Shown: in pieces, positions 39,468-51,200 of the stretch
Layout: each line of letters starts with the position of its first letter
Position numbering within the stretch: the stretch's first letter is position 1
DNA from: Amphirosellinia nigrospora
Taxonomy: Eukaryota > Ascomycota > Sordariomycetes > Xylariales > Xylariaceae
DNA: 64,000 bases
Assembly (NCBI GenBank): GCA_004123355.1
Contig: SCHM01000004.1
Span: forward strand, 5,049,017 to 5,113,016
Reading direction: 5' to 3'
Program-made: the position numbers and the translations under genes
The notes under the pieces: model-generated
The model's input: the letters and a program-made list of their open reading frames with translations, nothing else
Told to the model about the DNA's origin: nothing
Databases searched by the model: none

Positions 39468-39629
39468 CCTGACGAAAACTTGTCGATGAAGCTTGACAAC
39501 TCAAACTTATACCGCCGTCTGCTTTAATCGTATTGACTACTTACTTATTGTCTTTTGGTCTCTTACTTGCTGAGACTCCAATTCTCCTCTCGCCCACTCA
39601 TCATCACGCATTGCTCTGACGTAGTAATT

Positions 39630-40332
39630 ATGCCTTTCTTGTCGACTCCCATGACTCTCTCTGCCACTGGCAGCATTGTTGGATCTGCCTGGATCTCTGG
39701 TAAAGCAGAAATTTCATTGCATATAATCCTAGGAGAGGGTTGAGTTAACGACTCCTCTAGGTGGTATCAGCGCTCTATCCTTCTGCGCAATCCCGGCCAT
39801 ACTACAAAGCAACGCGCCAACAGATGGCCTCGTGCGGGCCTGGTACATACAATTCAGCCGAGCCCTCTATATCCCGGCAACGGGCGTAGTCACGGCGTTG
39901 AACTACTTCTACCTCGCGTATCGACACCGCTCTCTAGATCGCGAGTGGCGGGGCTACGCTGCCGGCGGTGTCGCGAACCTACTGCTGGTGCCATTTACTC
40001 TGATCTTCATCGGTGGTATTAATAACACGTTGATGGCATCCTGTGAGTACCGTATCTCTAGCCTCATCATGATTATCAAGAAATATCTCCTTGTACCCCG
40101 GATAGTTTAGCCAAATCGAGGTTTTACCTGCTCGCAAATCCCTCTTGACGCCTTGAGATACATAAACACTAACTTTCTTGTCATTAAAGTGCCTAGTACT
40201 CAAGGAAGGAAGATGCTCGGCTTGGATACGGCTAGACAGCTCATCGGAAGATGGGGGGACCTCAACTTCTGCCGCATTTTTATGCCGCTTGCCGGCGCAG
40301 CATTCGGGTTGTGGAATTTACTGAGCGGGTAG
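39630..40332 (+). CDS. DUF1772 / anthrone-oxygenase-like membrane protein
   Basis: Three exons: 39630-39699, 39761-40042 and 40190-40332. Together they give 495 nt, 164 aa plus stop with no interruption. Intron 1 is 61 nt (GTAAAG, branch-like TTAAC, CTAG); intron 2 is 147 nt (GTGAGT, branch-like CTAAC, AAAG); both are phase 1. The product has four hydrophobic segments, about residues 12-37, 53-74, 85-110 and 143-163, the topology of the DUF1772 family (PF08592). Motif-like pieces fit: SGGISALSFCAIPAIL early, ALYIPATG in the middle, IGGINNTLM, and a last segment preceded by LIGRWGDLNFCRIF. Characterised fungal members oxidise anthrones to anthraquinones in polyketide pathways; many others are uncharacterised. 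No polyketide synthase is visible here, so the role is open. Convergent with the kinase gene, 356 bp apart. The only multi-exon gene here that splices cleanly. Confidence 0.8.
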
Positions 40333-40688
40333 AGAAGATACAACGGTTATTGCGATATTGAGCACTCGGTAAAGGGGTGCCTGTTGGCTCATCGTGGCGG
40401 AGCGGCGATGCCTCCAGTTTTCGCTGCCCCTGACCTCTTTCGAGCTTCGATGTAGTTATTTTCCAAAAGGCTAGAACGAGACGTATAGGGTGTCGAGTAA
40501 AATGGAGTGAATCTTTGAATCTAATGACGATGATAATAAGAAAAATCTTGTGTTCGTGACTGCGTTTGCGAAGAGTATTCAAATTGTTGCTTAGTTGTTG
40601 GTACTGGTCTTGGTAACGTCCCCAAATTATACCGGTAAACCCTTCAATAGTAATTAATAGACTGCGGTAAAGTAAAATTGATCTAGCC
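40333..40688. other. Convergent intergenic region
   Basis: Separates the stop codons of the DUF1772 gene (+) and the kinase gene (-). It should hold both 3-prime UTRs. No gene or clear terminator motif seen. Confidence 0.4.
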
Positions 40689-41992
40689 CTAACATTTAAG
40701 TATTTCGCCGCTTGAGAGCACCCGAGTTCCATTATCTAAGAATCTCTGAGGTGGTCGTTCCCAGTTGAGAACCTTGCCTCCCCTATCCCGCACATCCTGA
40801 CGCCGCTCAAACCAATTTTCCACAGCCAAGTAGGATATCTGGCCATTTGGATCCTTCAGAGACATAGTCGTCTGAGGTGGGCGGGTCTTGGAGGCCAGTG
40901 AATAGCTTCTGGGGCGCCGTGCACAGGGACATCATGGACGTTGCACGTTCTCAGTTCCTGCCACTCTTGCAGTACAAGTCGATAGGATGAAACTGGATGA
41001 TCTAACTTTACCGCGGGTGTTTTATCCACTCTTTTGTAAGGTGTTCGAGGTTCTGCTCCTTGTGAGGCACACTCCGAAGACTATAGTCTTGAGTGATGAG
41101 CTCATACGTGGTGAATATGACGCCCTTGACATCGTTTCTGTCTGCAACGTAGCTCTCACCTTCTGTTAGCGAAGAGCGGTTAATTCGGGCTGCGTAGTTA
41201 AAGTCAAAAAGCTTGATGGAGTCTGTTGGATCATCGACCAGGAGATTTCGGGGAGCGATATCTTGATGCATGATACCGTACCGGAGATTCAAAAGGTCTA
41301 CAACTTCTATCAGTTGTTTTAGCCACGTTAGTTTAAAAACGCGTGACTTGTTCTCCTCCAGGTTGCCGCCAGGCACATAGATACTGGTAAACCCAACTAC
41401 ACGGCCCTCCAGCTCGTCGAGGACGATTTTGTCAAACGGAACAATATTTGGGTGGTTGGGCAGGCGCATCCATAGGTTCATCTCTTTCCAGGCCATGTGC
41501 GCATACTGCCAGAAGAAGTGGTATTTAAATACGGCCTGTGAAAGGGTCAGCGGCGAGATCTTCCGAACGGTAGTCTGACCAAACCTTTGTGGCAGAGGCC
41601 TCCGAGCATGGCGGATAGGAAACAAGGTCCACACCAGGGCCAAGTCTCTCGAGCTCCTCGAGCTCATCCCGCCTCACCGTTGAAATCCCTTGCGGAAGCG
41701 AGATTTCAGAGAGGAAGGGGTAGTGCACACAGCAAGTATTGTCGTTCTCCGGATCAGTATACGTTGAAATGACCTCACCCATATCTGATATAGATATGCG
41801 GTAAACTTTGGAGGATAGTTGGCTATTAAGGCGCCTAAAGTGTTCAATGGCAAGACTCTCATCATCCTGCTCCCCATCCATAGTAACCGAAATCACCCGT
41901 CTCTGGTCCCAGTCGATGATATGCCAAGTGCTTGGTCCACCAATAATGATGTTGCCACTCAAAGAGAAATATTTGGAGTCGTCATCAATCAT
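40689..41992 (-). pseudogene. Fungal protein-kinase-like gene, three frameshifts
   Basis: ATG at 41990-41992 (MIDDDSKYF) opens an N-terminal region of about 130 aa with IIGGPSTWHIIDWDQRR. The kinase-like domain follows: LPNHPNIVPFDKIV, the catalytic loop HQDIAPRN (Asp codon 41260-41262), and FDFNYAARI in place of the usual DFG. A C-terminal tail has SYLAVENWFERRQD and VLNWERPPQRF, ending at TAG 40689-40691. The frame changes near 41570-41590, 41008-41030 and 40865-40880; without these the protein would be about 430 aa. Kinase-like proteins with H-x-D-I-A-P-R-N and DFN-type motifs form a large, poorly characterised family in Pezizomycotina. The catalytic Asp is present; an ATP-binding Lys was not identified with certainty. 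Each break is a small indel, so decay and sequencing error are both possible. Confidence 0.8.
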
Positions 41993-42983
41993 GATTTCGG
42001 GCTCTTTCACAATTAAATATTTGTCAATAAAAAGAACTGAAGTGTGGAAATTTCATATCAATAAGCTGTGCACTAAGTATTTCTCGATAAAAATCATTAT
42101 TGGAACTTGGTGGCAGAGGTGGAAGTATGTCAATAAAGTAGCTTTCTTTGATCCATAGGCAACGGCGGCCGGCTACACAGCTCTAATTTCTGTGATACCC
42201 ACTACTGCCCTTCCATATTTCCGACCATTGGCAAGCAACATATTCTGCCGGAGAATTTGTTGCCTATTGACGTCATTTAAAAACATTAGACTAACCGTTT
42301 CACCAGTTATCTATCGGAATCTGTACTTTCTACGAATGTTTCGAACGACGCTAAAGCAATTAAAGTAGAAACAGGACTAATAATGAGAAGAACAATGGCA
42401 CTGAAACCAATTGGGCCTGGCTTCAACGATTCCCTAGCAATAATATATCTGTATCACTAACAATAATTAGATGGCCGAAACTGTCCAACCCCCTCCCTCT
42501 CGAGACACGAGGAAAGATAGAAGGGTATCGGCCAATATGGCCTCATGTAGGACAGACCCCTCATATGAATGTAGGACCAGAGGTCCCATGAGACCCCCGA
42601 ATTCGCCTATAAATAAAGATACACAGGGTGAGGTTACATTAGGGGGAGAAATAGAATGTCAGAGGCCCTGTATACCCTAAAGAAATTAATAGCTAAATAG
42701 AACACAGCGTTCCAAGTACAAGCCTTTGTCACACTTAAATGATTGACTTCAAGTATAAAATAGTGGCAATACTTCGGTCTCGAGACAGTAGACACCTATC
42801 AGACTCCGAACAAACAGTAAATCTCCGTACCATCTTATTCGGACACCCGACTGGTCACTACAGGGTCGAAACCGCTCTATCAAGTTTCGATATGCCGATC
42901 TAACGGAGTAAGTAAGTTGATAAATACACGATCTTATGAGACTGGCACTGACATTAGGCAGCATCGAGTACAAATAAATAGCC
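41993..42983. other. Upstream region shared by kinase (-) and CGH protein (+)
   Basis: About 1 kb between divergent genes. A 69-codon plus-strand frame at 42471-42680 (Arg/Pro-rich, four Cys) starts with ATG but shows no motif; I give it little weight. TATAAAA at about 42756 could serve the plus-strand gene at 42984. Confidence 0.4.
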
Positions 42984-43250
42984 ATGGGCAATGCAACCAA
43001 TTGGATCCAGCCAAATCAGATTGGCAGCGCAGCTGAATATTCCAAAGTGTTCAGGACCGAAACTTGCTACTGTGGATGGTATTTCTTTTACGGGATCTGT
43101 GGACATGTCATATGTCGCCATCCCTTAAAGTGCGGTGGGACGCAAACGCGTTCGGGCCAGACCGGGTTTTGTGAGATTGCAGCACCTCAATACCACGTGG
43201 AAAATTACCGGGTTAACGCCTATTGTAACCAGTGCAGAAGAGGACAATAA
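42984..43250 (+). CDS. Small Cys/His-rich protein (CGH...CxxC, putative metal-binding)
   Basis: 88 aa, intact, single exon. The ATG follows AAATAGCC. No signal peptide. Eight cysteines at 28, 30, 39, 44, 50, 63, 81 and 84, with C-G-H at 39-41, H46, H71 and a terminal C-x-x-C. This spacing (CxC, CGH, a Cys before GGTQTRSGQTGFC, closing CxxC) resembles a family of small uncharacterised Pezizomycotina proteins and suggests one or two zinc sites. No enzymatic motif. It is the last gene before AT block 3: the stop at 43250 is only about 130 bp from the R1 LTR end at 43378. Undamaged, unlike the neighbouring kinase. Confidence 0.65.
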   Translation: MGNATNWIQPNQIGSAAEYSKVFRTETCYCGWYFFYGICGHVICRHPLKCGGTQTRSGQTGFCEIAAPQYHVENYRVNAYCNQCRRGQ

Positions 43251-43377
43251 TAGTTTGAATTCTTCTTTAGGTAAACCCTTGAGTCAAGTGGGCAAAGATG
43301 AAGGGGAGGGGGTGGTTTTGAGTATTAAGCTGCGATTATCGACGAGGAATATAATGTTCTTAAAAGACTAGATATTA

Positions 43378-43730
43378 TGGAAATAGTGTCGATACTAGGG
43401 AGCAATACTAGGTTGGTTAGCTCAATTGGTGTATTTGTACTATCATATACTTTCTGTTTTCTAGTTATAAACTAAATGGGCTATTTTTTTACTAAATATT
43501 AAAGAATTTGCTTAAGTAGCTATAGCAGCCTAATATTTTTTTTTTTTGCGTAAAAAGGGCTTTTTTTACGCGTATTACGTAATATTTAGCGTATATATAA
43601 AACTACGTACTATTATATTATATAATTATTTAAATATTAATAATTATATAATTTATTATTAAGCTAATTAAATATTAGATTTATATATTAATATTTTTTT
43701 AAGCTATAAATATTATAATATTATAAGCTT
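43378..43730 (-). repeat. R1-b LTR (inverted), partly unmutated
   Basis: Inverted match to the R1-a LTRs. The outer 110 bp (from TGGAAATAGTGTCGATAC) keep normal composition and begin with TG, the complement of an LTR-terminal CA. Going inward, RIP-type changes increase. This is the best preserved part of the R1 LTR in the window. Confidence 0.75.
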
Positions 43731-43992
43731 TAAAAAAAAAAAAAAAAAAACTTTAAATTAATTTAATATTATAATTAAACTTTTTTTTTTATAATTAAAA
43801 TATATAATTAATTAATTAAACTAAATATAATATTTATATATATATATAAATTATATATTTCGTTTTAAAATAAACTTATTTTTTTATTTAGTTTAAAATT
43901 ATTATTTATAAATGTTTTTATTATTATTATAATTTTAATATAATTTTTATTTATTTTAAAAATTAAAAAAAAAACTTTTAAAATATTTTATT

Positions 43993-45532
43993 TTTTATAA
44001 AACTAGAGGCCCTTTAATTTAGGGGCAAAAATGCTTAAGTTTTTAGGAACTACGTATTTAGGTTAATAAGTAAGTTATAGTTGCCGGTTATATTAGTTCG
44101 TTTTTTTTTAATAAGTTATGTATAGTAGAACTTATTATTTTTTTTAATTTATTAACTGTAGTATTTTGTTTTTTTGCGTAATTATATAATTATATTATAA
44201 AAATATTTGGCTGTTTAGTTAATAGTAGTAATAAATTTATTTATAAATATAAGTATTAATATATAGTATTTTTTATATATTTGTTTTATTAATAGTAATA
44301 ATATACGTTAAAATTATATTATTGCTTTATAATTAAACTACGATTTTAAGCTATAAAGTAAAATTAAAAAGTTAAATATTATAACGAATAATTAATTTTT
44401 ATTTTAAATAAAAAAAACTTATTATAATATTAAATTTTTAAAATAATTTTTAACCTAAATAAAATTAAAAAAATTTTTCAGTAAATATAAATTGCTATTT
44501 TAAATTTTAAATATAATTATAAGCTATTTTTAATTTTAAATATAACTACGAGCTATTTTTAATTTTAAATATAATTACGAACTTTATATTTTAAATAATA
44601 ACGTTATTATAAAGTATATTAATTTTTATAACGTATTAAACTTTTATTTTTTTTAAAAAAAGTTTAAGCTTGCTAATAAATCTAAAAAAAACTTTATAAG
44701 TTAGCTAAAACGTTTAAAAAAAAAAAACTTTTCGAAAAAAGCTTAAATTTACTAACGAGTTTAAAAAAAACTTTATAAGCTAGCTAAAACGTTTAAAAAA
44801 AAAAATTCGAAAATTTAAAAAACACGTTTATTACGATTAATTTAAAGCTTTAAAATTTTCGGAAACTTAAAAACTACGCTTAAAATATTATAATAAAAAG
44901 CAAAAAAATAAGCAAAAAAAATTATAAACGAATATTTTATAAAAAATGCTGCTATATTTATTATACTAATATAACGGCTAATTTTACAGCAACTATAGTT
45001 TTTTAAAAAATAGCTTAATAAAAGTTATATTTAAATAAAGTTTATAATAATAATATTAGTTTATAACTTAAAAATAATAAATATTTAAATTAATATTAAA
45101 TTAAAAAAACAAAAAAAATAACTATAAATATAATTAAATAAATAATATTAAATAATCGCGTTTAATATAATATATAACTATTAAATAATTAAATTTAATA
45201 AAATATATATATTAAATAATTAAATTTAATATAAAATTAAATTTAATATAAATAAAAAAAAAAATTAAAAATAAAACTTTATAATTTATTTATATTATAT
45301 TATTATTTTTATAAATATTTAACTTTAAATTATTTTATTAAATTTATAATTATTATATAATAGAAAATAAATACTAAAAACCGAGTATATACAATAGTAA
45401 GTAAAAATAAAAAGGTTTTTAATTCGGGTAAAAGAATTTCCTATTTAAAATATAAAAAATAAAAAATTTTTTTATTAATAAGAAAACTTTCTTTTTTTTA
45501 GTTGTATTTTTTTTATAAAATTTAAGCATATA
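43993..45532 (-). mobile_element. R2 repeat copy d, least mutated
   Basis: Reverse match to copies a and b. In its own orientation it starts near TGCTTAAATTTTATAAAAAA, carries two or three tandem ~80-bp units (44640-44810 here), and ends GCCCCTAAATTAAAGGGCC then TCTAG, with a small GCCC/GGGC hairpin. It is inserted in R1-b: removing it rejoins sequence matching about 15825-15850. No obvious long terminal inverted repeats, though ATGCTTAAG is found near both ends in inverted orientation. No coding frame; probably non-autonomous. Confidence 0.7.
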
Positions 45533-48045
45533 TAAAATAAAATAATATTGTTTTTTTATATTTAATTTAAATATTTATTAAATAAATAATTAAATAGTGC
45601 TATTTTTTAAAAATTTTTTAAATTTAAAAAATAACTAAATAATACTAATTATTTTTAACTAAATTATTTTTTATTATTTAATAAATTTATTAATTATATA
45701 ATAAAATAAATCGAATTAATTATATATAAAATTTATAAGTTTTAAAATATTATAAATATTAAAATATTAAATTAATTATTTTTTAAAAATTAATATATAA
45801 TAAATTTTTTTTTAATAATAATAATAAGCTTAAGCTATTAATTATTTATTATATAAAATTTTAAAAAAGCTTAGTTTTTTTTTTTTTTTTTAATTTTTTT
45901 AATTTATAAATTAAATAAAAATAAAAACTTTTAATATTTAGTTTTTTTTAATAATTTAATTAACTTATTAATTAAATTATTTTTTAACTTTATATTATTA
46001 ATTTAATATAATTAGCTTATATTTTTTAATTAATATAATAATATATTATTTTTATATATTTTTTTTATTTTAATATAGCTATATATTTAAACTAATTTAT
46101 AGTTGTTATATTATTATATAAAAAAATAATAAAATTATTTAATAATATTTTAAATTTATTTAAAAAGTTTTTTATTTATATTAAATTATTTATTATTTTA
46201 TTATTATAATATATTTATTTTTAATAAAACTTTTCGCTATAATTAATTATAGTTTAAAATATTATGATATTAATTATTATTTAAAAATATAATATATTTA
46301 TTAATAATAATAAATAAATTTATATTATTATAAATTTTATATAAATAGTTTTTTTTTAGTTTATTATATTTAATTTATATATTTAAAATATTTTTTATGT
46401 ATTTAGTTAATTGTTTTATTTTTAATATATTTATTAAAAAGATTTATTATAAATTTATTTAAATAAAAATAATAAAATTTATATTAAGCTTTATAATTTA
46501 AATAAAAAAACTTAACTTATTAAATAAAAAAATATAATTAAATATTTTATTTTTAAAAGCTAGCTTTTTTTTATATTTTATAATATAAATTATTTTTTAA
46601 TATTTATAAATATAAAATATTTATATATTAAACTTAAATTAATAAAATTAAATATTTTAATTATATATTATTTTTAATTAAAGTTTATATTATTATTAAT
46701 TTTATTTTTTATAATTTATATTTAAAATTAATTAGTTTAGTTTAAATTATTCGTTAAAACTATTTTATTAATTTTTATAATATATTTTTAAATAATTTAA
46801 ATTAAATTTTATAAATAAAAATTATTTATATAAATATTATAATTTTTTTTTTTTATAATTAATATATATAATATTATTAAAAATTATAAACTTAAATTTA
46901 ATTTTATTTATAATTTTTTTAGCTTTAATTTATTATTTATATTTTAATTATTTAAAGCTATATAAAAGCTTTATTAGTTTAATAATTTTTTAACTAATTA
47001 ATTATATTTTTTTACTTTAATTTAAAAATCTCGAAATATTTTTTTAATATTTTAAATTATTTTATAAATATTTTTCTATAAAAAGCTTTATTAAAATATA
47101 CTACTATAAAATTAATTTAAATAATATATTATTTTTAAATAGTTATTAAAACTATTAAAATTTATTATAATATTATTTAAACTATAAAAAAAAAATTTTA
47201 TTATAATTAATATTTTTATATTAAATAAACCTATAAATATAAATTTTAGCTTTATATTTATTTAGTTTATTAATTAATAAATATTTTTTTTTAAATATTT
47301 ATATTAAATTAATAAAATAGCTATAAATAATTTTTATATATTTTATAAATTTTAAAATATTATATTTAAATAAACTATATATTTTTTTAATATAGCTTTA
47401 AATTATATTTTTTATTTTTTTTATAAATATTTTTTTAAAATAAATTTATTAAATATAAATATTTTATTATAAACTTTTTTAATAATTTTATAAATAATTT
47501 AGTTTATTTAATCTAGCTTTTTATAAACTATAAATATTATATTAATTTTTTAAATTTTAAATTTATTTATTTTAATTTTATATTTTAAATTATTTATAAA
47601 ATTATTTTATATATATATTATTTTTTTTAGTTTAATATTATATTTAAAATATAAATTATTTAAAATAATTTTTATTTATTTTATATAATAAATATAAACT
47701 TTTAATTAAGTTTTTTTAAAGTTTTTTTTATTACGTTTAATAATAAAAATTAGTTTAATAATTTATTTTTATAGTTAATTATATTTTTTTAGTTTATTTT
47801 TATTATTTTATAATATATTTTAATAATATTATAATTATAATTTTATATTTAAATTAATTTTTTAATTTTTTAATATTGTTTAAATTTATATTATATTTTA
47901 AAAAATAATATATAATATATTTTTAAAATTATAAATATTATTTATATTTTAATAGTTTTATAAAAAATTATATATAATATATATATATTTATTATTTTTA
48001 ATAAATTAAACTATATAATTAAATATATTTTTATAATTTAAAAAT

Positions 48046-48251
48046 TAAAAAGAATATTATAAGTTTAAAATAAAGCTTAATTAAAAGAAAAAATCTATTA
48101 TTAAATCTACGCAGTGGATTTAATAATAGATTCTTTAATTAGTAGTATACTAGCTGTTTATTTAAATATAGGTATTATTAGGTAGTTTTTTTTACGCTCC
48201 GCGTAAAAAAGCTACTAGTAATATAAACCTTTTAAAAGCTTTATTAAAATA
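48046..48251. repeat. Left terminal repeat with two hairpins
   Basis: Hairpin 1: AATCTATTATTAAATC (48092-48107) and its perfect complement at 48117-48132, spacer 9. Hairpin 2: TTTTTTACGC (48188-48197) and GCGTAAAAAA (48201-48210), spacer 3. Confidence 0.8.
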
Positions 48252-51200
48252 CTAAGGCATAAAAAAATTTCTACTAACTTTAATAGATCGATCTAGCTAA
48301 ACTATATTATAATTATAGTTTTTTTTATATAGTATTAAATAATATTTTAGTTTGTTTTATTTTTTTTACTATTTTATTTATAAGTAATTATAACTAAAAG
48401 CTTTAATAAAAAGCAAAAAACTTATTTATAAGCGTATTAATAATAATAAATATCAGTAAAAATTAGTACCGGAATAAAAGCTTTAATTATTTTATATAGT
48501 TTTTTACGAAAACGCTTGCTAGGTTTAAATATAAATAATAGTTTTATAAAAAGCTATTTTTTTTTTTTTTTAGCAATATAAAGCAAAAGTTATGTTTAGA
48601 TTAATATTTATCGATAAGTTTTTATAAATATTAAAAATAATATATTAAATATTAATAATTTATTTATATTTTTTTTTTTATTTTTTAAATAGTTAAAAAT
48701 TTTTTTTTCGGTTAAAATAATATTTAAATATTTATTTTATAAATATTATTTTTATTATTATTATCGGAATATTAATTAGCTTTAATAAATTTTAATAATA
48801 ATATTATTTTTTTAAAAAAGTTTTTATTATTTTTATATAGTTATAACTATACGATAAAAATAACAGGGTATATATAATAATGTTTAAAAAAATCTAATTT
48901 ATAAGCTAAATTGCCGATTTTACGTTTAATAATTTAAAGTTTAATATATTATTACGAATATTTTTTAAAAAGCTTGCTAAATAAAAATAATTATTATATA
49001 AGCAGAAAAAATTTTATTGCTTAATTTAAATTTTAATATTTAGTTTTATTATTAAATATTTTTTTGCTATAATAATAGCGAAGTTTATAATTAATTTAAT
49101 ATTTTATTATAAATAATTATATAAAGATTTTATATTTTTAAAATTATATATATTTATTTAGCTTATAAATATATTAAAAAAGCTAAAAAGTTTAAATTTA
49201 AATAATTATTTATATAAAATAAATTATATAGCTTATAAAAACGTAAAATTAAAGTTTTATTATAAAATAAAAACTATATTAAGCTAGTTTAATTTAAAAT
49301 ATATAATTATAAAAATATATTATAATTTTAATTGTTTAGTTTTTTTTTAAATAAACTATTTTTTATAAATAATATATAGTAGTTATTAATAATTTAATAT
49401 TTAATATCTTTTATATTTTTTTAAAAATTAAAAATAAATTTATTTATAATTAAAAATAATTTTTTTAAAAATATTTTAATTATTTAAAAAAATTATTTAA
49501 TTAAAACTATTGTTTAGTTTTTAATAGTATATTTATATTGCTAAAAATTATAAACGTTTATTTAAATATATAATAAAAACTATTATTATATAATTATATA
49601 TATTAAAGTTTTTTAGTTATTATAAAATATTTTATAATTTAATTAAAAATAATAATAAAATAAAATTAATTATAATTTTATATTAATAGTATATTTTTAG
49701 GTTTAATTAAATATAAGCTATTTATTAGTTTTATTTATTATTATAATTAATATTATATTTTAATAATATTTATAATTTTTTAATATATTATAACTTTTAT
49801 AAATTAAATATAGTTTTAAAGCTTTTATTATTTAATTAAGTTTAAAATAATATTTTTTATTATATATAATATATATATTTATTTATATATTATATATAAA
49901 ACGTAAAATTATTTAATTTTTTTATATTTATTATAAATTAAACTATTTATAATAAAAAATAAATATTTAGCTTTAGAAAAAATAATAGCGTTTTTATTAT
50001 TATATAATTTATAAAATTAGTTTTAATAAAGTTTATTTAGGATTTTTTTATAATAAAAGTTTATTTTATATTTTAGCTTAAAATCGCGTTTAAATTATTA
50101 TTATATTTATTTTTATAGTATATTTTATTATATTTTATATAAAGTTTAATATTATAAATTTTTATAATTGTTTTAATTTATTTTTTAAATTAACTATATT
50201 TTATATTATAATAAGCTAATTTAATATATTTAAAATATAATTAAAATATTTTAATAAATAAAATATTTAAAAACTATATTATAATAAATATATTAATAAA
50301 TTAATAAAATTAATTATTATTTATTAATAATAAAAATATTTAATAAAGTTTAATTAATAATGTTTTTTATAGTTAAATAATTTATTAAAATAATTATATA
50401 ATATTTATTCGAATAAATTATAATATAAAGCTTTTTTATAATTTATAAAATATATTATTTTTTATTTAAAAAAGCTATATTTAGTTTTAGCTTATAATAA
50501 ATATTAATTTAAATATATTATTAGTTATATATAAAAAATATAAGTTTGCTTAATTTTTATTTAAAATTTAATTTAATATAAAAAATTATAATATTAAAAT
50601 TTCGTTCGAAATATTTATCGATTTATAAATATAAAATATAATTTAAATTATAATAATAAATATAGTTTTAAAATAAATAACGTTTTAAATAACATTAAAA
50701 AAAACTATTTTAGCTAATATAAAATTATAATATAGTTTATACGTAATATTATAATAATTTAAATTATTATTTATTATTTTTTTTTTAATAATTTTTAGCG
50801 AATAAAATTTTATATTTTTATAAAAGCTTAATTAATTATACGTAATAAAAAAAAAAATTATAAAAAAATTTTTATACTAAAATATTATTTAAAAGTTTAA
50901 AAGTTTTAAAAATATAAATTATTTAAACGTTTATATATATTTAATAATAATAAATATTTTTTAAATATTAATATAAATTTAAAAAGTTTAATAAAAAATA
51001 ATTAATAAAAAAATTTTTAATAATATAGCGATATTTTTTAACTAAAATAAACTAATATTTAAATATTATATATATTTTTAAACATATTAAAAAAATAATA
51101 ATATTATTAATAAAATAATAATAAAAATAAAAATAAAAATAAAAAATTTATTTATATATTTTTAAATATAATTAAAAAATTTATATATTTTATTAATATT

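Noticed and set aside
42471-42680. 69-codon Arg/Pro-rich frame starting at ATG
   Set aside because: No homologous motif or signal peptide; chance frame cannot be excluded, so mentioned only in the intergenic entry.
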